NCBI GenBank assembly: GCA_021234155.1
Contig: JAJEKV010000006.1
Location: 4,933,727 to 4,997,726 of the forward strand
Reading direction: 5' to 3'
DNA from: Isoetes taiwanensis
Taxonomy: Eukaryota > Streptophyta > Lycopodiopsida > Isoetales > Isoetaceae
DNA: 64,000 nucleotides
Shown here: positions 10,211 through 21,109 of the stretch, one piece after another
How positions within the stretch are numbered: the first letter of the stretch is position 1
How the letters are laid out: each line of letters begins with the position of its first letter
Position numbers and translations under genes: made by a program
The notes under the pieces: generated by a model
What the model was told of the DNA's origin: nothing
The model's input: only the letters and a program-made list of their open reading frames with translations
Database searches by the model: none

Positions 10211-12258
10211 GCAATAAATAAATAAATAATAAATAAATTTATTAATCAATGCTTCTTGAGACCCTAATGGGCCATGAAGCAGCAAATACAATGAATTCAT
10301 TTTACTTCCAATAGAAGTTGTCTATGATTATCAACTTCCACTAAGAAATCCCCCAATCTATTAGGATCAATTTGCATAAGCAAAAAAAAGTTTGTCTTGT
10401 CAATATGGTGTTTCTCCCGAATTCCTTGATAGCAGCTACAGATAAGAAAAACATGAGATTCATCCTCAACCTCACCTGAGTTGCATAGTGTGCATAATCG
10501 ATCTTCCCTGGGAATATTATGCCAACGTCCAGTTTCAATCTTCAAGTTGTGAGAGCTAGTTCTGTATTTTGCTATAACTCTTCTCGCCCTTTTGGAAATA
10601 TGGGATCTAATGTAATCCTGGTCAGAGTAGACTAACATGGGATTAACTTCGTTCTTGTAAAATGTAAACCTTGTCCTTTGTTTCTGCCACATCTGATCCA
10701 CAACTTTTGTTTGGACTAATTTGCGAATGCCAACATCTGTATCTGGCCAACCTTGTTCTCTAATGTTCCATCTCTCACACCATTCCATCAGATCTCTATA
10801 CCATCCCTTAAGCTTAGATTCTTCAGCCACAATACATGGTATTCTTGTACTATCAAGACTTCTCAACCTGTTGACATAATTCAGTGCTAGGCATAGTCCT
10901 TCGGCTTCTAATGGCAACATACCAAACTCAGCCAACATGATCTGATATGGCACTTGATGTCTCATGCCTAATTCCTCTTGCAGAAAGATTTTCATGACGC
11001 TTTCCACTTTTGCCCACAAGCGAGCAGATGTGGATGGTCCCCAAATTTGTACACCATAGAGCAACACTGTTTGCACCAAACACTTAAATAGCATTCTGCG
11101 CATGGACCAGCTGCTTAAATCCACCTTATTGCAGACAGATAGCATTCCATACAAGGCCCTCTTACCTGCTGCCACCCTTTGTTTAATGCACTCTTTCCAA
11201 CTGTAATTTGAGCTGAACACAAGTCCTAAGTATTTGTAACTTTCTACTGTTTCAAGTTGCAAACCCTTATATTGGAACACAGGCCTTTGAATTGTAGCAA
11301 AAACCATGACTTTAGATTTAGATAAATTTACAGCCATACCTCGTTCCTCACAAAATTCGGCCAAACTATCCAAATGTCTCTGTAATCCTTCCACCTCTTC
11401 TGCTAATATGACCACGTCATCTGCATATAATAGTAATTGAAGAACAACGAGACCTACTTTAGTACCTGCATGCCCTCGATCCCGTAACCATTGCTCCAAT
11501 TCATCAATGAACAAGCCGAACAAAGTCGGAGAGAGCGGACACCCTTGCTTTACACCAATTGTGCTCATGATTACTTCAGGTATATCCACCGCCAAATGAG
11601 CAATCACTTCCTCATAAAGCCTGGAGATCGCACCAATGATTACTTCTCCCTTGTGCAAAAACTCAATAGTCTGTTGACACAAATCGTGCAAGGGTCTGTC
11701 CTTAAAAAATCCTGGTTGGTTGTATATTGACATTGTTAATGGAGCATAATAACAAATCGCCAGATATATTGCTTGCGATCCATCTCTAATTCTGAGCCAC
11801 ATATGCTGCCCGTTAACATGCTTACCTTCAACCGTTACAGTATCTGCTAACTCTTCTCTTACATAAACTCCTATCCCTCCGAAACCTCTCACCATGCCAA
11901 TTTCCTTGAAATTCCATACAGAGTCTACAATTCTGAAGCCACTTAAAGATGGCAGTGCATTGGTCTGATGCTCCCAAGTTTCAGTAAATAAAACTAAATC
12001 AGCCTTTTTCCAAATACTTTCACAGGCTTGTATTTTAGCTTGGTTAAAACCATGTACATTCCATGCAATAACCCTTAGGGTCTCAAATCCCTATTCTCTC
12101 CTTCTCTTAGTGACAATCGCTTTACCTGCACGGTCTAAATAGGCAACCAGTCCTTCATCTCTAGCAGCTTTAATCTTGGCTAATTCCTTCTTCCTTATTT
12201 CCAATTGTGTTGGAATGAGATCGAGGTCCAGCCAAATTCTGTGCCCTTTCAATAAATA
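10211..12258 (-). mobile_element. LINE-A, internally deleted non-LTR retrotransposon
   Basis: This is a minus-strand LINE containing, in order, a pre-endonuclease segment (12112-12258), an APE-type endonuclease N-terminal half (WNVHGF, then LFTETWE), the C-terminal part of a reverse transcriptase (GCPLSPTLFG, then LYADDVVILA) and a C-terminal Cys/His knuckle (CTLC..GEVEDESHVFLIC). The 3' end runs into an AATAAATAAAT-type tail at 10211-10242. The 5' end stops where direct repeat A begins, so the element is probably 5'-truncated. Codons from mid-endonuclease to mid-RT are missing. Confidence 0.85.
10297..12090 (-). CDS. LINE-A endonuclease/reverse transcriptase ORF with in-frame deletion
   Basis: The frame is open for 597 codons from just after a stop at 12091-12093; the first internal Met is at 11895 (532 residues). 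Residues read as endonuclease up to LHKGEVII, the point where related copies continue with LGDFNAR. The next residues, AISRLYEEV, match the middle of the reverse transcriptase in LINE-C (AISQLYAEV). The LGDFNAR box, the SDH box and the RT fingers are therefore absent, yet the frame is preserved. The RT catalytic box (LYADDVV) and the zinc knuckle remain. The product could not be a complete LINE protein. Whether it is expressed is unknown. Confidence 0.7.
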   Translation of the reverse strand, partial: GFETLRVIAWNVHGFNQAKIQACESIWKKADLVLFTETWEHQTNALPSLSGFRIVDSVWNFKEIGMVRGFGGIGVYVREELADTVTVEGKHVNGQHMWLRIRDGSQAIYLAICYYAPLTMSIYNQPGFFKDRPLHDLCQQTIEFLHKGEVIIGAISRLYEEVIAHLAVDIPEVIMSTIGVKQGCPLSPTLFGLFIDELEQWLRDRGHAGTKVGLVVLQLLLYADDVVILAEEVEGLQRHLDSLAEFCEERGMAVNLSKSKVMVFATIQRPVFQYKGLQLETVESYKYLGLVFSSNYSWKECIKQRVAAGKRALYGMLSVCNKVDLSSWSMRRMLFKCLVQTVLLYGVQIWGPSTSARLWAKVESVMKIFLQEELGMRHQVPYQIMLAEFGMLPLEAEGLCLALNYVNRLRSLDSTRIPCIVAEESKLKGWYRDLMEWCERWNIREQGWPDTDVGIRKLVQTKVVDQMWQKQRTRFTFYKNEVNPMLVYSDQDYIRSHISKRARRVIAKYRTSSHNLKIETGRWHNIPREDRLCTLCNSGEVEDESHVFLICSCYQGIREKHHIDKTNFFLLMQIDPNRLGDFLVEVDNHRQLLLEVK

Positions 12259-12272
12259 CCTAAATAGGCTGA

Positions 12273-13549
12273 AAATAGCTAAAGATATATGGCATAGACC
12301 ACAGGGAATATGGAGTTAAAAATATAAGGAATAAAATCTTTAAGGTAACTATGAGATAAAGGGATTTGTAGCATGATTCAATTTGTGGAAAATAATTAAG
12401 CATTTGAACATTCTAAAAGGTTTTTTTCGTGGAAAATAGAAGACAGGGAAATTGGGTATGTCCAGCACCCAAAATTTATGGCATGGGGAGAAGCGAGGAA
12501 ATAGCAGTCGACCACAGATAAAATCCGGTCGTCTTGGTTCCACCAAAAGCTAAGGTTAGTACATTGCAGCCAGTTTTTATGACTTAGCATTTTTCCGGGC
12601 AAAACCCTGCAATAACAAATATGGGGTATTTGTCCGACGTTTCTGATAATAGAGCTCAGAGGAAGATAAGCCGGCATTTGAGACGGATAGAGAGCTGCTC
12701 TGGTGTAGAAACACAGTTAGATTGAAAGCCCTAAATATGGAAAGAAAGGGCAGTAATAGAGGATACGATTCAAGAAAAGGGCACAATGATGCATATGTTG
12801 CCAAAAGAGGGGGTGGATTCAACAAAAGAGCTGTTGAATCCTATAGAGGGCAGACTGAGCAGTTTGTACCTGAAACCCAAATCGGTGAAGATGTGTCTTC
12901 AGAAGATGAAGATATGCAGGTACTGAATATGTGTTCCTTTTTTTTTAAAAAAAAGAGAGAGTTTTGCACATGAACAAGGAGGCTAAGAAAAGCTTAAAAG
13001 CCATGGTAGACACGTCTTTCTCCATACCTACAGACTACTAAGTAGTCTAATGAAAAGGTAGATTAGATTAAAAGGATCTGAAAATAGTAACAGAAAATAC
13101 ATATTGTTGTTTGTTTATGTATTTAGAGTATTTGATAAGCACATTTTTTTACTGGCTATTACTAATCTCAAGGGCAAAAAAGAGTACATTGGGTAAAGGG
13201 TGTGAAGCCAAGAAAAACCCAAGTACCTTTTGGCCCTTGCACCATTACCGGGTTTACTGCTAATGTGTGTATTGATTGGCTGCAGGTACATGGTTTTTCT
13301 TTTCCCAATGTGCTGTTTTTTGCTGTTATGAAGTGTTTTTAGCTCAAAGGAATGTGTGGATCGATTTCAAAAGCTCAAAAATCGTACAAGACCTTCTGAG
13401 GCAGAAAATTCTAAGTTTTGAAGACGGATATAACATCTTAAGGATGCAAAAACTGCTTAAAACTTTGTGGTATTTATATTCCAGTTTTTAAGTTTACCAT
13501 GCTTTAAGAAAATACCAATCTTTCTACTAAGTATGAAAAGTTATAAGGC
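12273..13549 (+). repeat. 1.28-kb direct repeat A
   Basis: This segment is nearly identical to 15692-16967 in the same orientation. Both run from AAATAGCTAAAG through GAAAAGTTATAAGGC. There is no TG...CA terminus, primer-binding site or evident target duplication, so these do not look like ordinary LTRs. The unit contains an exon-like segment and, at its right end, a 71-codon frame identical between the copies. Confidence 0.85.
12621..12919 (+). pseudogene. Damaged exon-like segment in repeat A
   Basis: Read with copy B as guide, the segment encodes a hydrophilic acidic/basic peptide starting MGYLSDVSDN and ending EDVSSEDEDMQ at a 5' splice site, GCAG|GTACTG. Copy A lacks one base near 12655 relative to copy B, breaking the frame after SDN. 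The rest (from MERKGSN) stays open. A 3' splice site (GGCTGCAG) lies at 13277-13286. The parent gene is not recognised. A low-complexity, RG-containing middle would fit an RNA-binding or nuclear protein, but that is a guess. Confidence 0.4.
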
Positions 13550-14245
13550 AATGGCTACTGGCCGAAGGTTTCGGGCCCGAAGCCCGGTAGTCGCATCGGA
13601 GAGGTCGAAGCCACCGGGCGGGCTGTGAACCCGAGCGTGTCGGCGTGGGAGCGCAGCCGTGCACACACACCCGAAGAGGACGACCGCGAGCCGCCAAGTA
13701 GTGACAGTGCAAAGTAGTCGGCATGTCCTGGAGGCCGGTAGAGAGCCGGGCGCACTGAGGAGGCCAAACTCCTCTAGGGGCAGAGGGTCGAAGCGCCGCC
13801 GGCAAAGCCCAGGGCGAGTTACCGGGAGAGGTCGAGACTCAAAGGCTGCAAACGCCAAGTCTGCCGGGCAGGCGGCGAAGCCGGCGCATCAAAGAGATGT
13901 CGAGACTCAAGAAGGCAGGCAAAGAAAGCCGAAGCGCTGCCGCAGGCCGGGCTAACCCGGCGCACTGAGAGAACGAGCCGCCGCAGATTCGCGCAGTGGG
14001 GGCCGAAGCGCAGCAAGCAAGCCGGGCGAGCCGCGGCGCACTCCTGGAGAGGACGAGCCGCCGCAGGATCGCGGGGCCAAGGTTTCCAAAGCCGGGCGAG
14101 CCGCAGCACCGGAGAGAGGACGAGCCGCCGCAGATCGTGGGTAGCGGGCCGAGCGCAGTTCGCAGTCGGGCTAGCTGGGCGCATCCATAGAGGTCGAACG
14201 CCTCCTGTGGTGGGCGAGGGGTCGAAGCGACGGGCAAAGGTGAGC
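13550..14245. repeat. GC-rich minisatellite island
   Basis: About 700 bp of strikingly GC-rich sequence starts exactly where repeat A ends, in otherwise AT-rich DNA. It is built from diverged units of roughly 65-75 bp that contain GCCGGGCGAGCCGC, GCGCACTGAG or GCGCACTCCTGG, and GAGGACGAGCCGCCGCAG. The best copies lie at about 13970-14150. All frames on both strands are open for long stretches, as expected for GC-rich repeats, so the several overlapping frames of about 100-138 codons are not evidence of coding. Confidence 0.75.
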
Positions 14246-14251
14246 CACCCT

Positions 14252-15690
14252 TCACTTAAAGAGAATGATGTTTTTTAAACATATCAAGGGCTTAGAAAAA
14301 GCTGGAAGCATATTCGAGGAAGAGAGGTTCAAACGCCAAAGGTTTTGTAAATGCTCTAAGTTGCCAAGAGAATTTGGAAGCATATGTAATTGTTTATCTT
14401 CTCTGATTTCTATAAAATGCAAGTTGCTAAAGCATTTAAACGAAACGGAAAGAAGTTGGTGATGTACCTGTGCTGATTCTATTCCATGTTTAAGGCCTCC
14501 AACAGACAAGACTTGTAGGTCCGGAAAGCACTATAATCCCAAATGTTGAAGATAGATTAGTTATTTTGATTTCGTATAAATGTACCATTTTCTTGTAGGA
14601 GGCAACATTCCAAACCTGGAGAAGACTCAAATCGACACTATGAGATAATTCAAATGCTTTGAGATCATAGTTTTTATCTTGTGAAGTGTTACTTGCACCA
14701 CACGTAGTAAAATTACCATCGCATCTTAGGTAAAGTAGATTCTTTTGCAACGGTAGAAATCCCAAATCAATGGTAGATTCTCGGTGAATGTGTAATGCAC
14801 GCACTCCTGTTCTTTCTTTTGAAACTTGCATCTGCATTCAAGTAAGAAAGTTGGTTACAAAGGCGAACAAGGACATAGATTTCTATAAAGGGACAAGCAC
14901 ATGCCTCTGATGTCATTATTTCCAACCCTTTATCTTTGCACGCTTCTCGATGGCAAAAAACAAGTCATGGCAGTCTAAACTGAGCAAAGCGTCATCAAAG
15001 TGCCGTGTGATTGTAAAATGAATTTCTTTCTTGGAATAAATAATGGACTCTTGCAATAAAACATCCAAAATATCTTCATCCCGAATAGATAGAACACATC
15101 GGGCCATTTCGAGTGATCGTCCACGCCAAAAAAGTGCGGCATCGATGAATGCATCTTTCACCTGCTCACTTTGAGCATCAATGCTAGCTTCTAACGATCG
15201 CGGAACTTCGTCATCGTCATCAGCAGTTGATGGGGTTTCGGTAGATGTCAAGATCCGTTGCTTAACTTTTCTCAACTCTGTTTCGTTGCGTCTCTCTAGC
15301 CTTCTAAAGTAGGTACCATGTGTTTTAATTGCCAATGGAAGCCCACCACATGGTGGGACTATTTCATTTATGAGATTCCACTCTTCGTTCTTATTTTCAT
15401 TTCTGCACACTTCATGAACAATTGTTCTGCTTCTTGTGTGTCCATCAAGTTGGGCTGAAAGAGTCGGAATGCACTTGAATTTTTTGCATTTTTTGGACAA
15501 CAAATATCACCAAACTCTTTGGCTACTTCTTGGGAGCGTGTGGATATCATTAAACAGCTTGATTGTGGAAGATGAACATGTAGGTGTGCTGGCAACAACT
15601 CTTTCAAATGTCTTACTTTGCACACATTATCGATTGACAAGCACAAAGTTGAGCCCTTTTCCTTTAAACCTTGTAAGCAATATTCCAATC
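14252..15690 (-). pseudogene. NB-ARC-LRR (NLR) resistance-gene fragment
   Basis: On the minus strand, from 15690 downward, the order is a kinase-2-like strand (LCLSIDNV), an RNBS-B-like segment (SSCLMISTRSQEVAKEFG), an RNBS-C-like helix (EAEQLFMKCAE), then after a frame change near 15440-15500 a GLPL box (CGGLPLAI), an acidic linker and an ARC2-like region to 14916. Further frames at 14490-14837 and 14252-14509 carry leucine-rich pieces such as LPNSLGNLEHLQNLWRLNL. The P-loop and any TIR/CC domain are missing, because the fragment is cut at 15690 by direct repeat B. It is a truncated, frameshifted NLR pseudogene; in the intact family these proteins act as intracellular immune receptors. Confidence 0.7.
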
Positions 15691-15691
15691 T

Positions 15692-16967
15692 AAATAGCTA
15701 AAGGTATATGGCATAGACCATAGGGAATATAGAGTTAAAAATATAAGGAATAAAATCCTTAAGGTAACTATGAGATAAAGGGATTTATAGCATGATTCAA
15801 TTTGTGGAAAATAATTAAGCATTTGAACATTCAAAAAGGTTTTTTTTCGTGGAAAATAGAAGACAGGAAAATTGGGTATGTCCAGCACCCAAAATTTATG
15901 GCATGGGGAGAAGCGAGGAAATGGCAGTCGACCACAGATTAAATCCGGTCGTCTTGGTTCCACCAACAGCTAAGGTTAGTACACTGCAGCCAGTCCTTAT
16001 GAGTTAGCATTTTCCCGGGCAAAACCCTGCAATAGCAAATATGGGGTATTTGTCCGACGTTTCTGATAATAGTAGCTCAGAAGAAGATAAGCCGGCATTT
16101 GAGACGGATAGAGAGCTGCTCTGGTGTAGAAACACAGTTAGATTGAAAGCCCTAAATATGGAAAGAAAGGGCAGTAATAGATGATACGATTCAAGAAGAG
16201 GGCACAATGATGCATATGTTGCCAAAAGAGGGAGTGGATTCAATAAAAGAGCTGCTGGATCCATAGAGGGCAGACTGAGCAGTTTGTACCTAAAACCCAA
16301 ATCGGTGAAGATGTGTCTTCAGAAGATGAAGATATGCAGGTACTGAATATGTGTTCCTTTTTTTTTAAAAAAAAAGAGAGTTTGCACATGAACAAGGAGG
16401 CTAAGAAAAGCTTAAAAGCCATGGTAGACACGTCTTTCTCCATACCTACAGACTACTAAGTAGTCTAGTGAAAAGGTAGATTAGATTAAAAGGATCTGAA
16501 AATAGTAATAGAAAATACATATTGCTGTTTGTTTATGTATTTAGAGTAATTGATAAGCACATTTTTTTACTGGCTATTACTAATCTCAAGGGCAAAAAAG
16601 AGTACATTGGGTAAAGGACGTGAAGCCAAGAAAAACCCAAGTACCTTTTGGCCCTTGCACCATTACCGGGTTTACTGCTAATGTGTGTATTGATTGGCTG
16701 CAGGTACATGGTTTTTCTTTTCCCAATGTGCTGTTTTTTGCTGTTATGAAGTGTTTTTAGCTCAAAGGAATGTGTGGATCGATTTCAAAAGCTCAAAAAT
16801 CGTACAAGACCTTCTGAGGCAGAAAATTCTAAGTTTTGAAGACGGATATAACATCTTAAGGATGCAAAAACTGCTTAAAACTTTGTGGTATTTATATTCC
16901 AGTTTTTAAGTTGACCATGCTTTAAGAAAATACCAATCTTTCTACTAAGTATGAAAAGTTATAAGGC
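15692..16967 (+). repeat. 1.28-kb direct repeat B
   Basis: Same-orientation partner of 12273-13549, differing by scattered substitutions and one-base indels. The left boundary cuts the NLR fragment and the right boundary runs into ordinary AT-rich DNA. Confidence 0.85.
16041..16339 (+). pseudogene. Damaged exon-like segment in repeat B
   Basis: Same segment as in repeat A. Here the early frame is intact (MGYLSDVSDNSSSEEDKPAF), but a TGA replaces the codon after KGSNR (near 16180), and one base is missing near 16256. The 5' splice site at 16339 is kept. Since each copy carries different lesions, both were probably damaged after or around the duplication. Confidence 0.4.
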
Positions 16968-18400
16968 TTATATTTTGGGAGCAAGATTGATAGCTGAACC
17001 TGAACACAGGGATAAAACTATGGGCTGCTATTGTATCTGATACACTTGAGAAATATAAACAGAAATTTTGTCCATATGTAAAAAAATGAATATTTAGGAA
17101 ATGCATGAGCTGATGATTTTAAAAGGTGAAGGGAATATAGACCTTTCAACCAAGAAAAGGACATACAGTAAAGCATGTAACAGAGCATAAGGAAAACCAG
17201 GATTGAGTAACAAATGGTTATCCCCCCTCTCCCCAACATATGTAAAAATCTGTTTGGAAGGGAAATATGTAAGGATTCAGTTTTGACTATTAAATAAAAC
17301 CATAGAATGTAACCTATTGTTGCAAATATTAGGTGCATGGTGGACATGCAAAAGGAATAATTATAGCAGGAATACAAGTTAGCAATCATGATAATAAAAC
17401 GTTTTTTACCCTTTAAGAATTTGTCTATCCATCTTATCTTATCTTATCTTATTTGATCATGGTTTGACACCTAAAGGTCGGTCTTACGCCATATAAATTG
17501 ATATGGTGACATCAAATATGCATGTTCCAAAATGTTAACAGAGTGAATAAGATAGAATCATCTAATCATCTAGATACACACTTGATTGGGCTTCAACATA
17601 CAAGCAAGTAATTCCTATCTAGACATTTGCGAAGGAAAGCCACCGTAAAGAATATTAGACATTTTCCTTACATTTGAGTATTAGTAATTTTGGAATGATG
17701 TTTGATCTAGTTTAGAGAAGTTGAAATACAGTGCTTCCATTTCATTTGTTGGCACATTGTTTTGTGTTCACAAGAACGAACTGCCATTAACTGTTTTTAT
17801 TTTTACTAGTAATTTAATGTCAAGAATTGAGATCCAATGACAATGGAATCTGCCAATAAACAGTTGGTGGTAAATATTTAACATGGCATTTGGATTGTTA
17901 GACATAGTGAGTACAAATGGGTTGTCATGTTGACAAACATGGAGCTTTACTGGCCAATTTTCCCCAAGTAATTCTATGTACCCAATGGTTAGAGGAACCA
18001 ATGCAAATATCCAAAGTTGCAGTGACTCAATTTGTAGTATAAGAATAATTTTAGAAAAGTAGAAACTTGACATTGGTGAAAAGAAGTGGCACTGTCCATA
18101 CACTTTGATTCAACATAGCACAATGTTCGGAGGCAACTTGAAAACTGGAGAAAGAGAATTCAAGCCTTAAAAAGCCATTCTATGTGTGAAATTACATTGG
18201 TTGGACTTCCTTTCTCCTATTTATGGCAGAGGAAATCAGGATGGAGGTTTATAAGTATATATGTAAAAACAGTTTCAAACAACAAAAGCATAAGAGTGTC
18301 CAGCACAGATAAAGAGCTCTCCCTATGTCCTTGCAGGTCTTCTAAACCTTGCAACCATATTTGACAAGGAAAGTCGAGCTATCGCTACAATTTACCTTAT
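16968..18400. other. Intergenic, nothing recognised
   Basis: AT-rich, with no domain. A hydrophobic 123-codon minus-strand frame (17018-17389) lacks any motif or conserved pattern. A short (TCTTA)n tract lies at about 17430-17452. Confidence 0.5.
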
Positions 18401-18401
18401 A

Positions 18402-18855
18402 TTAATACTTGCACAATTTACAACATTCAAGCCAAGAGTAATACGACTTCTGTCTGCGGATAATATGCATCGAAACTCCTTGCAACTTGTAACGCTCCAC
18501 AATTTTGTATGCTACCTTATACAATCCCATGTCCATACATTGTTGTACAAAGGCGCAAAGATGTTTCAAAGACTTAGATAAGGCGCCTTCGCACCTAAAT
18601 CGCTTGATTATCTGAAACCATTTTGATAAGAAATTCCTGAGAAGCAAAATCTTGCATATTAAACTGCTCCAAAAGAGAGGCTGCAGAGTTATAGGAGCGC
18701 TTCTTTACTAGGTCTAGAATAAATGATTCTAGAAGACATTTAGTTTCATTATGTTTGTCAGCTTTATCAAGCACTTGTGCATCACAACAATCTGCGATAT
18801 CCTTGACTTTAACTCCAAAAACAATGACAAGCTTGACAAGAACTTTTTCATCCAT
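18402..18855 (-). pseudogene. Helical-repeat fragment, possibly from a plant 3'-5' exonuclease-like gene
   Basis: Two minus-strand frames overlap near 18600 and make sense as one protein if shifted by one base. The first has LESFILDLVKKRSYNSAASL then LLEQFNMQDFASQEFL. The second has LKHLCAFVQQCMDMGLYKVA then YKIVERYKLQ. The alternating helices resemble the helical region found beside the exonuclease domain in plant DEDD 3'-5' exonuclease proteins, but I recognise this only by pattern. No exonuclease motif is present, so the identity is tentative. Confidence 0.25.
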
Positions 18856-18985
18856 ATTAATCTGCCCACATATAACTTTTTTGAAAGGAAGGTATCCTCA
18901 TCCCTGCCCTAAGAGAGTGTGTTACTAGATGGCTAAGGCCTTGACCAAACTGAGGATCTGTGGTAAGCAAGCATTGATGGTATGG

Positions 18986-19512
18986 TTATCTTTCTGGAAG
19001 CATTGATGGTATGGGGAGATATTTCTCAAGGGTCCCCCTTAGCTTCTGGAACATGACAGGCTTAGAAATAAATGCATCCATTCCATGCGCATAGCATCTA
19101 TCAATGCCTGATCTAAGTGCATTTGCTATAACATCAACTATGGGTAGCCGCTGAAATGCTCTTATCCCTTCACTGCCCTCAAAACTATCCTCAAGTGTCT
19201 TGTTATTACTGCTGCAAAATGTGCTTGTGTTTTCAGATTCTGGATTGTTGCCAATTGCACCCCATATGTCTCTTTCAGACATTTTCCTGTTCATATTTTC
19301 TGATTGCATGAGCCACTTGCAGAACATCCATTAATGCCATATAGATATCCAACAAGACCATATCATATTTTTCCTTATTCACAGCCTCCAAAGCTTCGAT
19401 GCCATTAGCAACAACTTGGGCTGTGAATCCTAATCTTTTGAGCATTGATACATTGCAACCACCATGTTTACCTTGTTGTCCTCTGCAAGCAAAATTCTAG
19501 GCACCTTTCTAG
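18986..19512 (-). pseudogene. Receiver domain of a hybrid histidine kinase, frameshifted
   Basis: On the minus strand from 19512 the frame gives VPRILLAEDNKVNMVV, the acidic start of a receiver (REC) domain. After a one-base shift come VANGIEALEAVNKEKYDMVL and LDIYM with the phospho-acceptor Asp. After a second shift (near 19300) come PIVDVIANALRSGIDRCYAH and MDAFISKPV with the conserved Lys. In the family, REC accepts phosphate from the kinase His. Two frameshifts show that this copy is broken. It continues the gene debris at 19836-21350. Confidence 0.65.
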
Positions 19513-19627
19513 GTTTTATGCTCTCGGATTTCGAGGGCGGGGGTAGAAACAGATTGAAGTTCTTTGGAACATCTTTGGTAGGAGCAATGTTTTACTTTAG
19601 GGATTTCTGTTCTGGAATGAAATTTTC

Positions 19628-19678
19628 CTCCTTTTTTTGATCAACAAAATGCCTCCTTTTTTTGATCAAGAAAATGTT
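19628..19678 (+). repeat. 25-bp tandem duplication
   Basis: CCTCCTTTTTTTGATCAA.A repeats twice, between the receiver and HisKA fragments. It lies where the kinase ATPase domain would be expected. Confidence 0.75.
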
Positions 19679-19835
19679 TACGCAAAACAAATCCTTTCCC
19701 AACTTCACTGTGGGCCATCAGTCACCTCCCATTAATTCTGCCAACTACAAACATTAACAGCTTTCAGCTAAAGAAAATGTCCAACTCCCTTTTTAAGTTA
19801 AACATATTGAAATATGGTAGTACAGACCTGTTTAC

Positions 19836-19990
19836 TCCTGATGACAGCATTGCATTTACAAGATCCTTTTGTTTCTTATTCAAGTCGGTCACTGAGAGGG
19901 CTTCTGCCACACCTAGTAGACCATTTAATGGTGTGCGTATTTCATGGGACATGATGGCAAGGAACATATACTTCGCCCAGATGGTTTCCT
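19836..19990 (-). pseudogene. HisKA (H-box) exon of a hybrid histidine kinase
   Basis: This exon is bounded by an acceptor (TTGCAG|AGG, 19990) and a donor (GGA|GTAAAC, 19836). It encodes the dimerisation/phospho-acceptor helix FLAIMSHEIRTPLNGLLGVA with the catalytic His in the H-box, then KDLVNAMLSSG. It would autophosphorylate on His using ATP bound by a HATPase_c domain, but none follows: only 323 bp separate this exon from the receiver and no N- or G-box is seen there. Confidence 0.7.
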
Positions 19991-20552
19991 CTGCAAGAAA
20001 TATCAATTTAGATTGGAGGCCCCTTGTTCCAAATATGCAGAGTCTGGAAAGGTTTTCGTGTTTCCTATTCTTTTACCATCTCCTTCAACTCAAGCAACTC
20101 CCTCACCACAGTCTCTAAATTCTTCTAACGATAGTGAGACAATAAGGCCATCCAGACAGAAACGTTGTGTTTTTCAGTAGTTCTAGATGAAACATTAGCA
20201 TCGAACTTCAGTTTGATACCATATAATTACACCTCAATAGATATGAAATTGCATAAAAGGAAGAATCACCAGTAAGATGCAGTGCGCGCTGCAGCTCAGC
20301 TTCTGGGCTATTTCTGCAGGTATCCGGCCAGCATATATCTTTTGGACATGCTCCCCAAGTTCAAGCTAGCTACATAATAGGCAAAGTTCAGTTTATGCAC
20401 TTGGGAAAATTAGCAAACAACAAGAATATTTGTTCCTAAAAAGGTCTTGTGTTAAACTCCATTCTTAAGCAAATCTTAAAGAGGACAAAATGCCTACAAT
20501 GATGTTCAATTTCAGAAAAAGATCTATAAAAGATATTAGAATACATTAGTAC

Positions 20553-20800
20553 CTTTTCAGTAATGTCAATGAATATGGTCAATATTCCAGTCAGAAATCT
20601 GTCCTCCTTGAAGCAGGGAATTGCTGCAATGACCCAGGTTGCATGTTTGCTAGCAGAAGCACAAATTCCAATCTCTCCTACTTGTGGCTTTCCATTGATC
20701 AAGGCATCCTTTTTCAACTTCATAAGCTTTTCGAGTCCTTCCATTGAAGGAGGAAACAATTCCTTACCTAAAACCTCCTGTATGAGCTGATTCATCAGGC
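20553..20800 (-). pseudogene. PAS-domain exon of the same hybrid histidine kinase
   Basis: A minus-strand exon ends at a clear donor, GAAAAG|GTACTAATG (20553). It encodes a PAS-like fold: LIQEVLGKELFPPS, then a TWVIAAIPCFKE strand and GILTIFIDITEK, the usual PAS C-terminal beta-strand leading to a HisKA. PAS-type hybrid kinases of this layout are known from mosses and other seed-free plants. The upstream acceptor is uncertain. Confidence 0.55.
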
Positions 20801-21109
20801 TATATTTTAAGTGATGCTAAAATTGACATGATACTTCTGAAGTACATTTATACACCTCTTCCAACTTGCTTAATGCTTCCGCACAACTCAGTCCCAGAAT
20901 GTGAAACTATAATTTGCAAGAACTCATCCGTATTGTATTATCAATGCAATGATGGATGGCAAAATTTGACAAGCAACTTTAAGTCATGCTTCAATAACAT
21001 GTAACAAAATCAAAAGGCCTACTCATAAGATTGTTCAACGCAGTTGAGTAGTGCTGTGCTTAGAACGAACATCCGACATACTTTTCTTTTCTATTTTCTA
21101 AAAAGATAA

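Noticed and set aside
13527-14255. Several overlapping frames of 90-138 codons on both strands
   Set aside because: All fall in the GC-rich minisatellite, where stop codons are rare in every frame; no domain or consistent strand.
12273-16967. 1.28-kb repeats as LTRs of a retrotransposon
   Set aside because: No TG...CA ends, primer-binding site, polypurine tract or target duplication, and the interior holds an NLR fragment instead of gag-pol.
17018-17389. 123-codon hydrophobic minus-strand frame as a membrane protein
   Set aside because: No motif, no splice context, and AT-rich DNA readily gives Phe/Leu/Ile-rich frames.
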